Source: Argopecten irradians (Eukaryota; Mollusca; Bivalvia; Pectinida; Pectinidae). Taken from it: 64,000 nucleotides of DNA. Below the pieces are notes generated by a model. It was not told the DNA's origin. It made no database searches and worked only from the letters and a program-made list of their open reading frames with translations. Shown here in pieces: positions 1-11,690 of this stretch (the stretch's first letter is position 1; every line of letters begins with the position of its first letter). Position numbers and translations under genes: made by a program. The DNA is taken from the NCBI RefSeq assembly GCF_041381155.1, contig NC_091143.1, forward strand, positions 25,261,695 through 25,325,694, in the 5' to 3' direction.

Positions 1-8
1 CAAAATCC

Positions 9-1119
9 ATGCGTCCAGAAATGCTGAAAATTATTCACAAATCTCATCTAGGAATAGTCAAGTCCAAATCCTTAGCGAGAGACATTCTGTACTGGCCAGG
101 TATGGCGACAGATATTGAGAACACTGTCCAGAGGTGTTCTGTGTGTGCGGAAACCCCTCAAGGGAATCCGAAAGAGCCGTTGGTAGAGACCGAGCTACCA
201 AACAGACCATGGTCCGCGATATCAGCCGATCTATTCGAATACAAGGGAAGCCACTATCTTGTTTCCGTTGACAATTACTCAAAGTGGCCAGAACTCTCCA
301 AGCTAGACAATCTGAGTAGTAGAAACACCATTTCCTACCTAAAAGGTCAAATGTCTCGTTACAGAGTACCAAACATTGTGAAAACGGACAATGGGACCTC
401 AGTTTGCATCGGAGGAGTTCAAACGATTTAGCAGTGAGTACGGATTTGAACATGTTACTTCGAGTCCGGATATCCGCAGTGTTAAAAACTTGATTCGTAA
501 GGCAGAGGATCCAGTTCGTGCATTGCTTGACTACCGAAACACTCCCATTGATGGATTAGGTGTGCCACCGGCACAAATGTTCCTGTGTCGGAGATTAAAA
601 ACAGACATACCGACTACAACAAAGTTGTTAGAGCAAACATCAACGAACAAGGAGGAACTCAAGCTTCGAATGAAAACGAGGCAAATAAAAGCAAAAAGCA
701 ATTATGACAAAAACGCGGGACGCGAGTTGAAACCTCTCCACGAAGGAGATAAAGTTCTCATCCAAAATGAGAAGAAGTGGATCGCTGGAAAAATCGAACA
801 CATACATTTGAATCCAATGTCTTACCTTGTAAAGGCTACAAATAGTCGTCGATACAGACGTAATAGACGCCATATTAGACCTACAAGAGCTGACATCCAG
901 CCAAAACAGTCAGTTCTATCTCCAGAAGTGCCTGACACAGTGTCAGAAGAACATCACAGTGATTCTAAGGCGAAACCGGAAGGGGAACCACATGTGGGTC
1001 CGATGGAACCACCTGAGGAGACATCGGCACCACCTAGTCCATCCGTTACATCACCACCTGTACCCCTGGTAACCCGAAGTGGAAGAGTGGTCCGTATTCC
1101 CAGTCGCTTCGAAGACTAG
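9..1119 (+). pseudogene. Ty3/gypsy Pol, integrase end (frameshifted, deleted)
   Basis: This is the C-terminal part of a Ty3/gypsy polyprotein, cut by the left window edge. Frame 9-431 shows the HHCC zinc-binding domain (HKSH near residue 10, RCSVC near 42). It then shows the start of the integrase core, with Asp in ISADLF and Asp in VKTDNG. At about position 395 the reading frame shifts and continues as 391-1119 (GPQFASEEF onward). Just after TSSP the usual stretch carrying the catalytic Glu is missing and the sequence resumes at KNLIRKA, so the DDE triad is incomplete. The tail is basic, then proline-rich, as in gypsy integrases. A purine tract and an LTR follow downstream. With a frameshift and a lost active-site residue, the copy cannot make working integrase. 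It is a retrotransposon remnant, not a host gene. Confidence 0.88.
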
Positions 1120-1522
1120 TCTTGACTTTTATAAATATTATTCGCGAGTTAATTTGTTACAATTATTACTAAAATGAACCGGTGTGAACTTTTAAAGTTT
1201 AATTTTGTTTCAAAATGAACAAATAGTTTGAGCTAGACCAAACAAGCAATATGATAACTTCACTTAGTTATCTCAGGACATTTTTTGTGATGAACTGTGC
1301 TAACATGATAAATAACAACAAGTGTGCATTATTAATTAATATGTAATTTAGTATACATCAGTGTTTAAGTATATTACAAAATATGAATATGAAAGACTTT
1401 ATTCCATAGACAGTAATGAGTGCTTTTAGAATGTGCATAGCATAAGTTTAAAAATCAGTAATTAATAATTGATAATAGTTATATTTTTACTAGACATTTC
1501 AACTTTTATAAAAGAGAAAGGA

Positions 1523-1710
1523 TGTTATGTATTTGCTCATTATAGCTATCCTAATAAGCCTAGTGGTTATTTAGTATGACCTCATGATCAAGATCAGTGA
1601 AACGGTTTATTGATATACCCATGTTGTTATACCATGTACAAGCGCCTAGTAGACCTTGAATAAATGACTTGAGTTGGACCGGATCTGAGATATGAGTCGT
1701 GTTTACAACA
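1523..1710 (+). repeat. 3' LTR of the Ty3/gypsy element
   Basis: A polypurine tract (aaagagaaagga, 1511-1522) lies directly before TGTTATG at 1523, the position expected for the start of a 3' LTR. The proposed LTR ends ...TTTACAACA at 1710, so the ends read TGTT...AACA. It contains AATAAA at 1659-1664. Its length (188 bp) is short, as in several mollusc gypsy elements. The 5' LTR is outside the window, so the end is set by the terminal dinucleotides only; 1720 (also ...AACA) is an alternative. Confidence 0.6.
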
Positions 1711-1949
1711 ATGGGGAACACATTATGAGGAAAATAACATCAAATAATCTAATGCAACACATTAATGCCCCAAATAATATGAAAATAAAAATGTTATAGT
1801 AAAGATGCACGTAATATTACATTTTGGTTTGATATTTTAAAAAAGCTATCCCCGAAAAATATTTTCACTGTAAATATCGAAAGCGATATTTTCGCTCGGG
1901 TGAAAAGTACCATGCAGTATATATTCACACTATCAAACCTTATATTACC

Positions 1950-2045
1950 TTATATATTGACGAAGACACCCCACCCAGTAACATCAGAACCAGTTGTCCT
2001 TCTTCCTTTATTATGAGCGTGAAGCAGGATAAAGAACTATCATTT
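1950..2045 (+). repeat. Fragment of dispersed repeat family A
   Basis: The stretch 'gacgaagacaccccaccc...' through 'gagcgtgaagcaggataaagaa' matches the middle of the longer copy at 9541-9900. It is a diverged internal fragment with no coding capacity. The rest of 1711-2156 is AT-rich and shows nothing recognisable. Confidence 0.5.
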
Positions 2046-2156
2046 CTAAAGACTATAGTGAGTTTCGGCGGTATAACACCTTGGAGATCTCAAAAAAGGT
2101 CCATAAATGAAGTAATTTGTGCCATTATGTCCATTCTCACCAATCAAGAGAAGAGA

Positions 2157-2524
2157 TTTTGATATTTTATTTACTAACAAAAGTTACCAATATTTTGAGA
2201 ATTACAATACTTACAATGCATTTAGGTTTTTTTACACATGATGTTTACATCTAGAGTGAAGTGTGATGAGTATCAACAGCCAAGGCCGTGTAAGGACTGT
2301 CTCCCTTGTGTGCAAATGCGTTGCATCTGAGCATGTCTGTATGTTTTGGGAGACTGGGGTATAATCGTGTTGTGTCTCCTTTTATTAGTGGAACTCTTAC
2401 CCTTTTTGATATTTTATTTACTAACAAAAGTTACCAATATTTTGAGAATTACAATACTTACAATGCATATAGGTTTTTTTTTTAAATCATGATGTTTACA
2501 TCTAGAGTGCAGTGTAATGAGTAC
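2157..2524 (+). repeat. ~115-bp direct repeats flanking a family-A fragment
   Basis: Two nearly identical ~115-bp segments, both starting ttttgatattttatttac, lie at about 2157-2272 and 2404-2524. Between them is ~130 bp of family A (aacagccaaggccgtgtaaggac...). The flanks are far longer than a transposon target duplication, so a segmental tandem duplication with the repeat at the junction is more likely than simple insertion. Confidence 0.6.
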
Positions 2525-2975
2525 ACACAGTCTAACATAGTCTAACATGTTGTGGTTTACATATTCATTTCACAATTTTAAAGATTTATTTAGTAATTGT
2601 TAGTGACTGGATATTATTGGTAAGTATTTATAAGGGCATTCAACATACAGAATTATCTTGGCCAATGGCGACTGGATGGTGGCACCAAGAGGAATCCTAC
2701 CTACATCCTGTACACGTTTTCACTGTGTAGGCATTCTGCAAAATTGACGTCTGTCAAACTCACAAGAAATGAAAGGCGCGTATATTTTTGTAGCTGTCTC
2801 CTGAAGAACCATTCGACACATAATTTCTTGTGTGTACAGCATTGAAGTGCTATTCAATTTCAATCCTGTAACAAACCTTATATCATTTAAGTGATAATAA
2901 CACAGTTTTTAGTTTACTTGAGAAGAGAAATAAATGGAATGTGGATTTGGAAAGTTTTCAGCAGATTGTGAGTGT

Positions 2976-3055
2976 AACCAATGACCTTTTCACCTAACCA
3001 ATGACCTTTTCACCTAACCAATGATATTTTTACCTAACCAATGACCTTTTACCTG
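2976..3055 (+). repeat. 20-bp tandem repeat, four units
   Basis: Four imperfect units of 'accaatgaccttttcaccta' run head to tail in otherwise unremarkable AT-rich DNA. I see no gene in 2525-3640. Confidence 0.75.
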
Positions 3056-3639
3056 ATTAAAGACGTTTTCGTCTGATCAAGACATCAAAACATTATACAA
3101 GCTAAAAGTACACTAAAAACGTATCCGTTCAATATTGATTTTGGAAGGAATGTCTAAGAAAAGCGATAGCTGTGAAATACATATTGTCAAGATCACATTA
3201 TGAATTTAAAAGGAAGAGGAAGTTGTGAGAGTGCTTTGATTTCTAATTGATATGATGTCTTCCTTGATTTTGGTGACCAATTCATTCGACATAACATGGG
3301 GACACTTTGTGCTGCTATGAATTTGGAATTAATGTTATTTTCATTAGACGCCCGAACAAACTGTTAGAGCTGTAACCCAAACTTCTGCATTTCTCTCATA
3401 AGGAATAACAATTACCAAATGCATGTTGTGTAGACAAAATTATAATGTTTTGACCATGGGCATTAACAGATGACAAATACAAGACCATATCTATTATGTA
3501 TCATACACAAACGTTCACACACACATTCACAAAAGTGCTCACACAGAAAGGGTTGCTACCATCGTCACATCAACACACAACACATATCAAGATAATGGCA
3601 TGCTCATAGTAGCATCATCAACAACAGTAGCAGCAGTCT

Positions 3640-3885
3640 CGTTTGGTTCTGTTTGTTAGACTTAACGTCCTATCAACAGCCGAGGTCGTTTAAGGACGGT
3701 CTTCCTTGTGTGCAAATGCGTTGTTTGTGCGCATGTCTGTATGTTTTGGGAGACTGGGGTATAATCGTGTTGTGTCTCCTTGTAATAGTGGAACTATTAC
3801 CCTTTTTATAGTGCTATCTCACTGAAGTATGCCGACGAAGACACAGAACAACACGCTCCACCCTGTCAAACAAGAACTACAAAAA
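3640..3885 (+). repeat. Dispersed repeat family A copy
   Basis: Begins with 'gtttgttagacttaacgtcctatcaacagccgagg'-type sequence and continues through 'gcatgtctgtatgttttggg' to the 'gaagacacagaacaac' segment. It matches the copies at 2273-2403 and 9541-9900. The family is non-coding and the copies differ by many substitutions, so they are old. Confidence 0.65.
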
Positions 3886-3989
3886 TAAAAAAAAATTCAT
3901 ATTGAACATAAATGTAGCCCAATAACTATCATTTATGAATAAAACGTAACAAAATGTGTCAATACTTTCAAAATACTTGTTATGGATAA

Positions 3990-4450
3990 ATTAATTTACT
4001 CATTACTCTCAGGCAACAGTTATGATAAATCACATCAATGATGATTATTATTCTCAATGAACGATGTAAATAAATCGCATCCGAATTTAGCAAAGTTCTT
4101 AAACAACAATTTCAAATAAATTATTCCAATAAGTCATTGCTCTCTATTTAAACTCTAGCATTATGGACAACTATTTATAAATAGTTTATTAAATTATTTA
4201 ATTTATCTAAAAAAATTTTAATCAATTATCAACCATAACTCTCAAGATAACTGCAAATAATTCACATTTAAGTTTGTCCTTAGGCTCAAAACAACAGTTA
4301 TAAATAAATAACATCAACAATGCCCATTACTTTCTGCTGAAGTTATAAATAAATCGCATTCAAATTTATCATAGCTCTCAAACAACAATTAAATAAATCG
4401 CATTCATATAAATCATTACTTCCAAACAATCATGCTTATAACATCGAAAT
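3990..4450. repeat. AT-rich degenerate repeat block
   Basis: Variants of 'aataaatcgcattcaaattt' and 'ctcaaacaacaatt' recur every 60-90 bases. The period is irregular and the units diverged. No reading frame of note occurs here or in the flanking 3886-5062. Confidence 0.4.
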
Positions 4451-5062
4451 TTATTAATCGACCTTCGTAGTTTGCACTTTGGTATCAATTTAATTCAAAG
4501 AAGTCAATATAGAATGTAAACATAATGTGTAGTTAAAGTTGTACTGAGTGGACTCTGAATTTCTATTAACAACAAAAATGAATTTATCCCAGACAAACAA
4601 CCCCTCACAGTATGGTACAGTACAAAGACTGGATCCACAGTGATTGTATACAACACATAAAAGATATTTTAATGGACCGAAATATGATACGTTGTAAGTA
4701 ATTATTCAACAGGCTGTAAATCCGTGTCGGTGTACACTATTATCACAATATGATAGCTCTATCAACATTTCGAGAACTTTACAATTATGGACAATCGTGT
4801 TAATTATGTTATCAAATTATCTACCTACCCCAGGTAACCGAATCGGGACTCTAATTTAGATCAGGTTTTGTGACAGACACACACACATAGTTGTTAATAA
4901 CCTTGATAGGTAATTGTATTTCATTTTCACCTAAGAAAAGAGCTGCCATTTCAGCTTCCGTTTACTTTCTTCGATATGCCACTCTGTTATAAGACATCCG
5001 AGGTCTGACATTTCCTGTGGTAGGCGATAATGACGCCATTCTGTAATCTAATATTATTCCAG

Positions 5063-5228
5063 GGCCCAGTTTCATCAACATCCCTAAACTTTAAGGAATT
5101 CCTTAAATTAAATTTCCCTATAGAAAAGCATTACAAAAGTTAAGGGAAAATATTAAGTAAAGGAGCCGTCGTTAAAATCTGTAATGCTTTCCTATAGAGA
5201 ACTTACTTAATGTTTGTGAAACTGGGCC
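5063..5228. mobile_element. 166-bp MITE with long terminal inverted repeats
   Basis: The left end GGCCCAGTTTCATCAACAT pairs with the complement of the right end (ATGTTTGTGAAACTGGGCC). The inner parts also pair: tttccctatagaaaagcattac against the complement of gtaatgctttcctatagagaa. Almost the whole element can fold back on itself. I could not find a convincing target-site duplication. Confidence 0.7.
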
Positions 5229-5775
5229 ATGGTTATTTCCCAACAGATTCATTGATGTGCAATGACGTTAGCGTTACTGCATGTGACATCCTTGACAGCT
5301 CGGCTTTCGTAGGAAGTAACTCTGATATATCAGAAAGCTGAATTGTAAATGATAGCAATCCATTGGTACACCTGTCCCCACTATATGCTGGAGTTAAGAT
5401 ACTTTATTGATGTAGATAAAAAATATCAGTGACTTATACCTATAACACTGTGCTCTGTATATACTGACAGTGATGAAGGAGTACGGATGCATTGTGCATC
5501 AAATTATTTTTAAAAAGTTCTTTTTGATGAATTATTGGTCATGTAGTCTTTATTTTCTGCAAAAAAAACGCATAAGAACTTAAAAATAAAAGTTGGTATA
5601 TCATGACCAATTAGGTGATGTTACTTGATTCCGTCTCCAGATAAGCGGAAAATATAGAGTTGTCTGTTGGTAGGACATATATGTGCTCGAAGAGCTGATA
5701 ACCTTCCAATTCTCCAAACAGGAAGTGGCAGTCAAGGTAAGCGTCAATGCTATCATGGAAGTATCCATGTATATT

Positions 5776-6219
5776 TCATGGTAGGACTCGGCCTCTGAAG
5801 AAAATCTCTTTAAAAGGTTTTCTGTGTTCTTTTATTCTAGGACCAAGTCTCGAGTCTTCCGGAACTATCGGCAGAACAATGCCATTGAAGCGGTTCCCAA
5901 GGAAGACAAAGTCCTGAGATGGAGTGACCTCGACTCTGTTCGTAATGAAATTTATCTTCAGCGAGAGTTTGAGGACCAAACGAGTATTGTATCCCGCGCT
6001 GGCGATATCCTGACAGTATGGAACATGAGAGAATCGTCGAATTATATGTAAACATCTGTACTCCGAGAATGAAGAAAGCTCGCCACTGCAGCAGCAACTT
6101 TGTAATACCAGAGGAGCCATGGCGAGGTCGAATGGCATGTCCCGGAACTGGAATACTCTGCCTTCATACGGAGCTACAACCTTACCTACTTCGTTATGGG
6201 GATAGAAAAAAATAGGCAT
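5776..6219 (-). pseudogene. DIRS-like reverse transcriptase fragment
   Basis: A 147-residue open frame on the minus strand resembles the palm and connection of DIRS/gypsy-type reverse transcriptases. FQFRDMPFDLAMAP corresponds to the usual FxFxxLPFGL-x-xAP block. PSQDFVFLGNRF corresponds to the 'xTQxxxFLGxxF' block, followed by an acidic linker and KEHRKPF. The strand that should carry the catalytic YxDD is replaced by unrelated residues and the frame is short, so this is a decayed copy. It lies downstream, in minus-strand sense, of gag-like sequence at 7050-8455, the order expected for one DIRS-like element. A gypsy origin is the alternative. Confidence 0.6.
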
Positions 6220-6701
6220 CTATCAGATTGGCTGAATTTGCCCACATATCAGCCCCTGCCGATTAAGATTATATATACTTGTTGAAAGCACACAGATCAA
6301 CGATAAGACGCCTTGACTACTGTTGAATCAGACCTTTCTGTAGAAGAGACTGGGCGAATAACCCCACAATTGAACTCTCCTCAATTGCACGCTTGTAGAG
6401 CATTCTCCTTCAGTACAAAAGACTATCAGTCATCTCCCGCACAGGAGAATTGGTTCGGCAGTGGAGGATCCCCAAAAACTAAAACGAAGAAAATGTTCTC
6501 ATCATAGAGAAAGGAATATTTTGTCATTTCAAATATAATCAAATACACTCACAAAAACTATCCAACGTACGGGAGTAGAACAGTCTGCTAATGTAAAACA
6601 CAATTACCGTTCGGGCAGTCACGCGATGATCATTTTCAAAATGTGTTATGCTTTCGATTGTTATAGCAAACATTGAATGTTTGTATATAAGAACATCACA
6701 C

Positions 6702-6802
6702 TACAGTTGGTATGAAGCCCATCCGGAAGGAAGATAAATAGAATGACGCCCGTTTGGGCGCCATGAATATTTATCTTTCGGACGGATGGGCTTTCAACTG
6801 TA
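6702..6802. mobile_element. 101-bp near-palindromic MITE
   Basis: The ends TACAGTTG (6702-6709) and CAACTGTA (6795-6802) are exact inverted repeats. Inside them AGCCCATCCG pairs with CGGATGGGCT, then AAGATAAATA with TATTTATCTT, and GACGCCC with GGGCGCC around a small loop. It sits between the gag-like and RT-like parts of the DIRS-like remnant, so it probably inserted into that older element. Confidence 0.75.
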
Positions 6803-7049
6803 TATCTAACCTGGTAACAGTTTATTACTTATATTTCCATTATGATCATTTAGATTCAAAACTATACACGTATATTATTTGAATTTCCCGCTTGTGCTAG
6901 TGTTGACGTCACCAAGTTTAATAAACGGAACAGCCATAGCATCAGATTCTGAATATAGTTCAACACAAAACGGTTTGAAACAAACCGAACAAATGAAAAT
7001 TATGCGATGATATTTCTAATACATTCTATTTTGACAATAGATAATACTA

Positions 7050-8455
7050 TTAGAAAATATTCATGCGCTTGACCAGATTGGAGTTCATAGCCTGATATTG
7101 CCCATCTGGTTTAACATAGATTAAACGGGAAACTGAAAGTAGAATGGAAATATTGAGTAATGGGCAGCATAAACTCTCATATATCGATACAGAGATTAAC
7201 TGTCCCGAGTGATTTCTCCCTCCACTGAATGAGGACGGAAAAAGACGACCCCTCTCCGGAAGGTCCGGTAAATGTACATCCATACCTTTAGCTTTAGACT
7301 TGTCCCTTGTCACCAGAAGAACCAGTGCCACTAAACCTGGACTTCTTGAAAAGAAGACCAAATGCCACAGGGTTATCTTTCATATCCTTTTGATACCGTT
7401 ATACAGAATATGGTCATTGAAAGGGTCGTGAAGGGTAGGAAGAAGAAAAGCTCGCTCAATTGCATGTCCAGTAAAGTGGAGCAACGGCGAAACAGAATTA
7501 CATCAGCTAGCAGCGAACAATGCAACACAGATACTGAACGTAATGCAAAATTCGGGACAGAGGTAAGTGTCCAGCTTCTCCTTGGCAGAAAGTCGGCCGT
7601 CAGACAGATCGGGCAATCCATAAAAAGTTACATACATGTACGACAGGATATGGGGTTATAAGTGGAACGTCCTCTAAACTTTATAATATATCTTGGCCTG
7701 AACTACCGCTTAGTCCAACTTTCCAGGCTACGAAGACATATTCTCTAGCTTCGCTGATGCGGGGCTAGAGTCTAACCACAAATAGATCAGAAAACCTCGA
7801 GTTGCAGCCAGGATTCCTATGAGCGTGAGTAGCAGAAACATTCTTTTTCTACCACACGAGTCTGAGCGGTGACCAGACGACACAATAAACCCTCAGGCAG
7901 GTTCATATCAATGCGTGGAGAAGGAATAACAGGAAGAACCACAAAGCTAGGCAATGTGAGTGCCTTTCGGATAAATAACGCAAATTAGGATCGGCTGCTA
8001 GTATCCTTCTCTGAGCAGTCGGAGACAAGATCTGCAAGCAAGGTAGTGCATGCCCGAGATGAAATGAGAAGATTCCACATTCCGTTAACTTCGGCCTCAT
8101 CTGAAGACTGTGTCTCATCCTCAGAGCTAGTGTCATCCATGGATGGAACATCTGACAGAGGTTCGTCAACCTCAGAGCATCCCAGTAACAAATTGAGCAC
8201 CGCATGCCCTACATTCTCAGTACCCAAAGTATCCGAACGGGAAAGTTGTTCGGAAAGGAGAATAGACACCACCGAAACTTTGTTCAACCGACTCAAAATC
8301 CTAAGAAAAAGCCACGTTTCCAGACAACGATAAACCAGTACAGGACAAGAATGTCTGGGAGGGAAGGAGGTTTGAGGTCCTGACCGAAAGTCAGCAACGC
8401 TGACCAATGACGTCAACTGTAACCCGAATGTATTGGTTGCCAAGAGGAACACCAA
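7050..8455 (-). pseudogene. DIRS-like gag region, decayed
   Basis: Several overlapping minus-strand frames carry pieces that look like a retroelement gag. One is a Ser/Asp/Glu-rich stretch (DVPSMDDTSSEDETQSSDE, about 8090-8160). Another frame has AKEKLDTYL near 7550-7610. A third has GTGSSGDKG near 7300-7345. The pieces are in different frames, so there are at least two frameshifts. Base composition is more GC-rich than the flanks. Position upstream of the RT fragment in minus sense is the main support; no single domain is certain. Confidence 0.4.
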
Positions 8456-8459
8456 AGCA

Positions 8460-9540
8460 GATGGTTGAGCTATGGTAGGATCCGGATAAAGACCCTCTTA
8501 AGGACCATAAGCTGTCATGAGATGTGGTCTTCCAACCTGAATTGGGGAATGGGACCACACTGCAAGTATGAAGATGGGGCGGTGCAAAATAATCGCACCT
8601 ATCGACGGTACCGCGGTGTTGACCACTGTTTGTTTGTAATTTGAGTTATACATCTAATCACAACTTGTAAGATTTATAATTGATTTGTGTTTAGTAAGGT
8701 AACATTAATTCCAAGATAATATGGTTTATTCGACCGCTTAGATAACTGTGCAGAACTGCCAAACGCAAAGAAAGCCCTATCCTCGATATTCCTGGGGTTC
8801 CGATCACTTACGATCTCTAAATCCCTGGACTATCACATTATCTACTCTTACACGTATAGATTATTTGTGCGAAAAGAACGAAGTACTTTTCTAAAATAAA
8901 TGTAGCGAAGCGATCAAAAGCTGATAATTCCGTAAGAGGCCCAGATTATACAGTATAGTTCGTCTAGTTGTTAGTAAAATATGACAAAAAATTAAATTTA
9001 AAATTTAAAGCAAATCAAGCACCATCAGTCACCATGCATATTTATGAGATATCAATTTATAATTTTCAGAAAATTTAAAACTTTTGGCGCCGCCCCTGGC
9101 ATCAGTCGAACCATTATAGGATGATATTTATAAACAATATATGAGCGTAACGGAAAAGACGTTACATACAAAATACAGTTAAATATCTCGGCGATTTCGG
9201 CATCTCCATTAAAAACATGACGTTGGACTGGTTTGCAATCGTACATACATGTACTGCATACCATTTTATTAAATTGTATTTTTAATTTTCTTGTTTTCCC
9301 CACAAACTATGTGTGAAATGATGATTACAAAATTATGAAAATTGTTGTGGATCTAATGTTATAAATCTATTATCGTGTAAAGGGAGGCAATTCAGCTTTT
9401 GCATCGGCAAGTAGATATATATAAATTATATTTAATATATGTGACGAAGAAAAAAACACACACATATATATAATATTTCAATTTTAATAGAATATATATA
9501 AATAATGAAGTCATAACTTTACCACAAAGGAAGCATACAA
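8460..9540. other. Gene-free AT-rich interval
   Basis: I see no convincing coding frame, RNA gene or repeat structure here, apart from short runs of ta dinucleotides near 9415-9500. Confidence 0.5.
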
Positions 9541-9905
9541 CAGAGTTTGTTTTGTTTTGTTAACAGCTATGGTCATGTAAGGACGGCCTCTTATGTATGC
9601 TTTTTGTTGCGTGTATGTTGTGCGAGGTGCATGTTTTGGGAGACTGTGGAATATTCATGTTGTGTCTTCTTGTATATAGTGGAACTTTTGCCCATTTTTA
9701 GTGCTGTATCACTGAAGCATGCCGCCGAAGACACCAAGCAACACATCCAACCCGGTCACATTATACTGACAACGGGCGAACCAGTCGTCCCACTCCCTGT
9801 ATGCTGTGAGCGCTGAGCAGGAGCAGAAAAGACTTCGGTGTCTCGGCCAGGGGACAGAACCCAAAGCCTTCCTCACGAGGGCGAAAGCTCAACTCAAGAC
9901 CAAAA
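9541..9905 (+). repeat. Longest copy of dispersed repeat family A
   Basis: Starts gtttgttttgttttgttaacagc, then 'catgtaaggacggcctc', 'gttttgggagactg', 'gccgccgaagacaccaagcaacacatcc' and ends in 'ggccaggggacagaaccc'. The shorter copies at 1950, 2273 and 3640 align to parts of it. The 89-residue open frame inside is a by-product of the repeat. From memory this family is widespread in bivalve genomes, which supports the taxonomic guess. Confidence 0.7.
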
Positions 9906-10150
9906 GTAAGGCGATGCCAAGGGCGGCATTAGGAAAAAGATAAAGTCAGTTAGGAAGAAGAGAAAAATTAAGATACTAAATTAAGTCGCAGGTACATTTC
10001 TAACGCCCTACCTGCAAGGCTAGTAATGTCAGCGTACAATCGAATCACGTATCCCTTTACGTATGACTGAAAATATTTCCATTGTGTGTAGTGATTTTAC
10101 TAATGTTAGAAATAAAATCTATTTGGAAGTCAATTTGAAAATATATATGT

Positions 10151-10151
<1 letters not shown>

Positions 10152-10181
<30 letters not shown>
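10152..10181. repeat. Poly-T run of 30
   Basis: An uninterrupted homopolymer of about 30 T, read as poly-A on the minus strand. It could be the tail of a retroposed sequence in minus orientation, but no source gene is recognisable beside it. Confidence 0.7.
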
Positions 10182-10182
<1 letters not shown>

Positions 10183-10431
10183 TATTTTGAAAAAAAATTC
10201 TGACATAAAGTCACTGTGTTTGCATTTACTACATGTGCCTGAGGTTCTTTACTTTGTGATAATTTCTTATAAATGATACTGATAGATGTTTCTGCACACA
10301 CAAATATGTAAAATTTCGTAGCTAATTAATTAATAATGTACATGGGTAAAATGATTGCTGAGTGATTTGCTATTGAGCCTTTACTACTCCGATCCGGCAC
10401 TCAACATCGGTCTCAATTGATATTTTTCTAG

Positions 10432-10647
10432 TTGAATCAAATCGTGAAAAAATTCCAACTACTGCCAGCATGTGCGTGTGTCCCGGAACATTACAACACG
10501 GGGACTCATTTCACACGGCACAACTTCGTAAGCCCGTCCCGGATTGTTATTCTACTGCACGAAGACACAGATGTAGGTAAAGACCTGTCGCGCGATATGA
10601 CTGATTTATTAACGCTTCACGTATCCCTAATGTACGATGTTTCGTGA
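10432..10647 (+). CDS. Orphan exon-like ORF, function unknown
   Basis: An open frame of 71 residues directly follows a good splice-acceptor context (tatttttctag at about 10421-10431) and is clearly more GC-rich than its surroundings. The residues look protein-like, with a hydrophobic core VILLHEDTDVGKDLSRDMTDLL. There is no initiating ATG at its start (the first codon is TTG), so if real it would be an internal or terminal exon. It ends in TGA. I do not recognise a family. No partner exon is evident, so it may be a relic of a lost gene or chance. Confidence 0.25.
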   Translation: MNQIVKKFQLLPACACVPEHYNTGTHFTRHNFVSPSRIVILLHEDTDVGKDLSRDMTDLLTLHVSLMYDVS

Positions 10648-11039
10648 AACCAGGGGATATAAATATCTGTACGGCAATGGTACTCTATCCCCGCAACGTT
10701 ACTAACTTACAGTACATGTACAGTGGTACGTACAGAAGGCCGACTGCATGATATTCTGGTGAAAGATGCGTTTGGCTCTCGGTATTCTTTGCTATTTGTC
10801 GTCTTGATCGAAGAGGTTGACAGTGCTACGTCGTTCATAATTATCTAGTACCAGTGAAAACTCATAGATTGGACTGCATACATACATTTATAATAAAATC
10901 AGGGTGCTTGCGGTGTGCGAGGAAAAATGACCCTGACGTATAACACCCCACCCCCTTACATACTATTAAAGAAATTTACAAAAAAGTAATTCAAAGAAAA
11001 TTATAAAATGTTGAGAAAAGGCCAATGTAAATTAAGAAA

Positions 11040-11560
11040 AAAAGTGTTGTTATTTTTCTGGTTGATCCAAAATCAAAGATGGCCGCCACAGCCGCCATCT
11101 TGAAAACACATCCTGAACTTCTTCTCAAGTTCTACCGGTTGCGATTTTGCTGAAACTTGCATGAAATATTCCTGACATGGTCCTGACAAATTGGTATCGT
11201 TTATAGGTCAGTCTGAAATCCAAGATGGCCGCCATAGCAGCCATCTTGAAAACACATTTTGAACTTCTTCTCAAGTTCTACCTGTGCCATTTGGCTGAAA
11301 CTTCCCTGAAATGAACCTGATATGATCTTGACAAAGTGTTGTTACATCTCTGGTTGATCGCAAATCGAAAAGTGGCTACCATGACATCATATCATATCTA
11401 TCTTATTTCCTATAGATTAAAATCATGAAAAGGTTTAAAAAAACAAAACTAAAAAGACTGTTAAGGGTATGTCCAAACATGAAATTTTGATTAGCGATAT
11501 CAATAAAATTATACAACTATTGCTAAGGTAGTCAGATGACAATTAAGGCCCTTTGGCCAT
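11040..11560 (-). mobile_element. Two-unit copy of the 146-bp-repeat element
   Basis: Contains two diverged units of the family forming the array at 35590-36930, in opposite orientation: 'gatggccgccacagccgccatcttg' at about 11080 and 'gatggccgccatagcagccatcttg' at about 11224, each followed by 'cttctcaagttctacc'. The segment ends near 'aaggccctttggcc' (11547), the same hairpin-like AAGGCCC sequence found at 35370 and 57553. A non-autonomous Helentron-like element with internal tandem repeats is my inference. Confidence 0.6.
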
Positions 11561-11690
11561 TGTTTTTTCAAATGATGAATTTCGGACCTGATTAAGATAC
11601 TGAATAATACTGTAAACCTGTCATTTTATCATTTGTAGGGTACCAAAAGGTTGATCACGCAGCTGAAATTATAACCGTTTAAGAGTGAAG

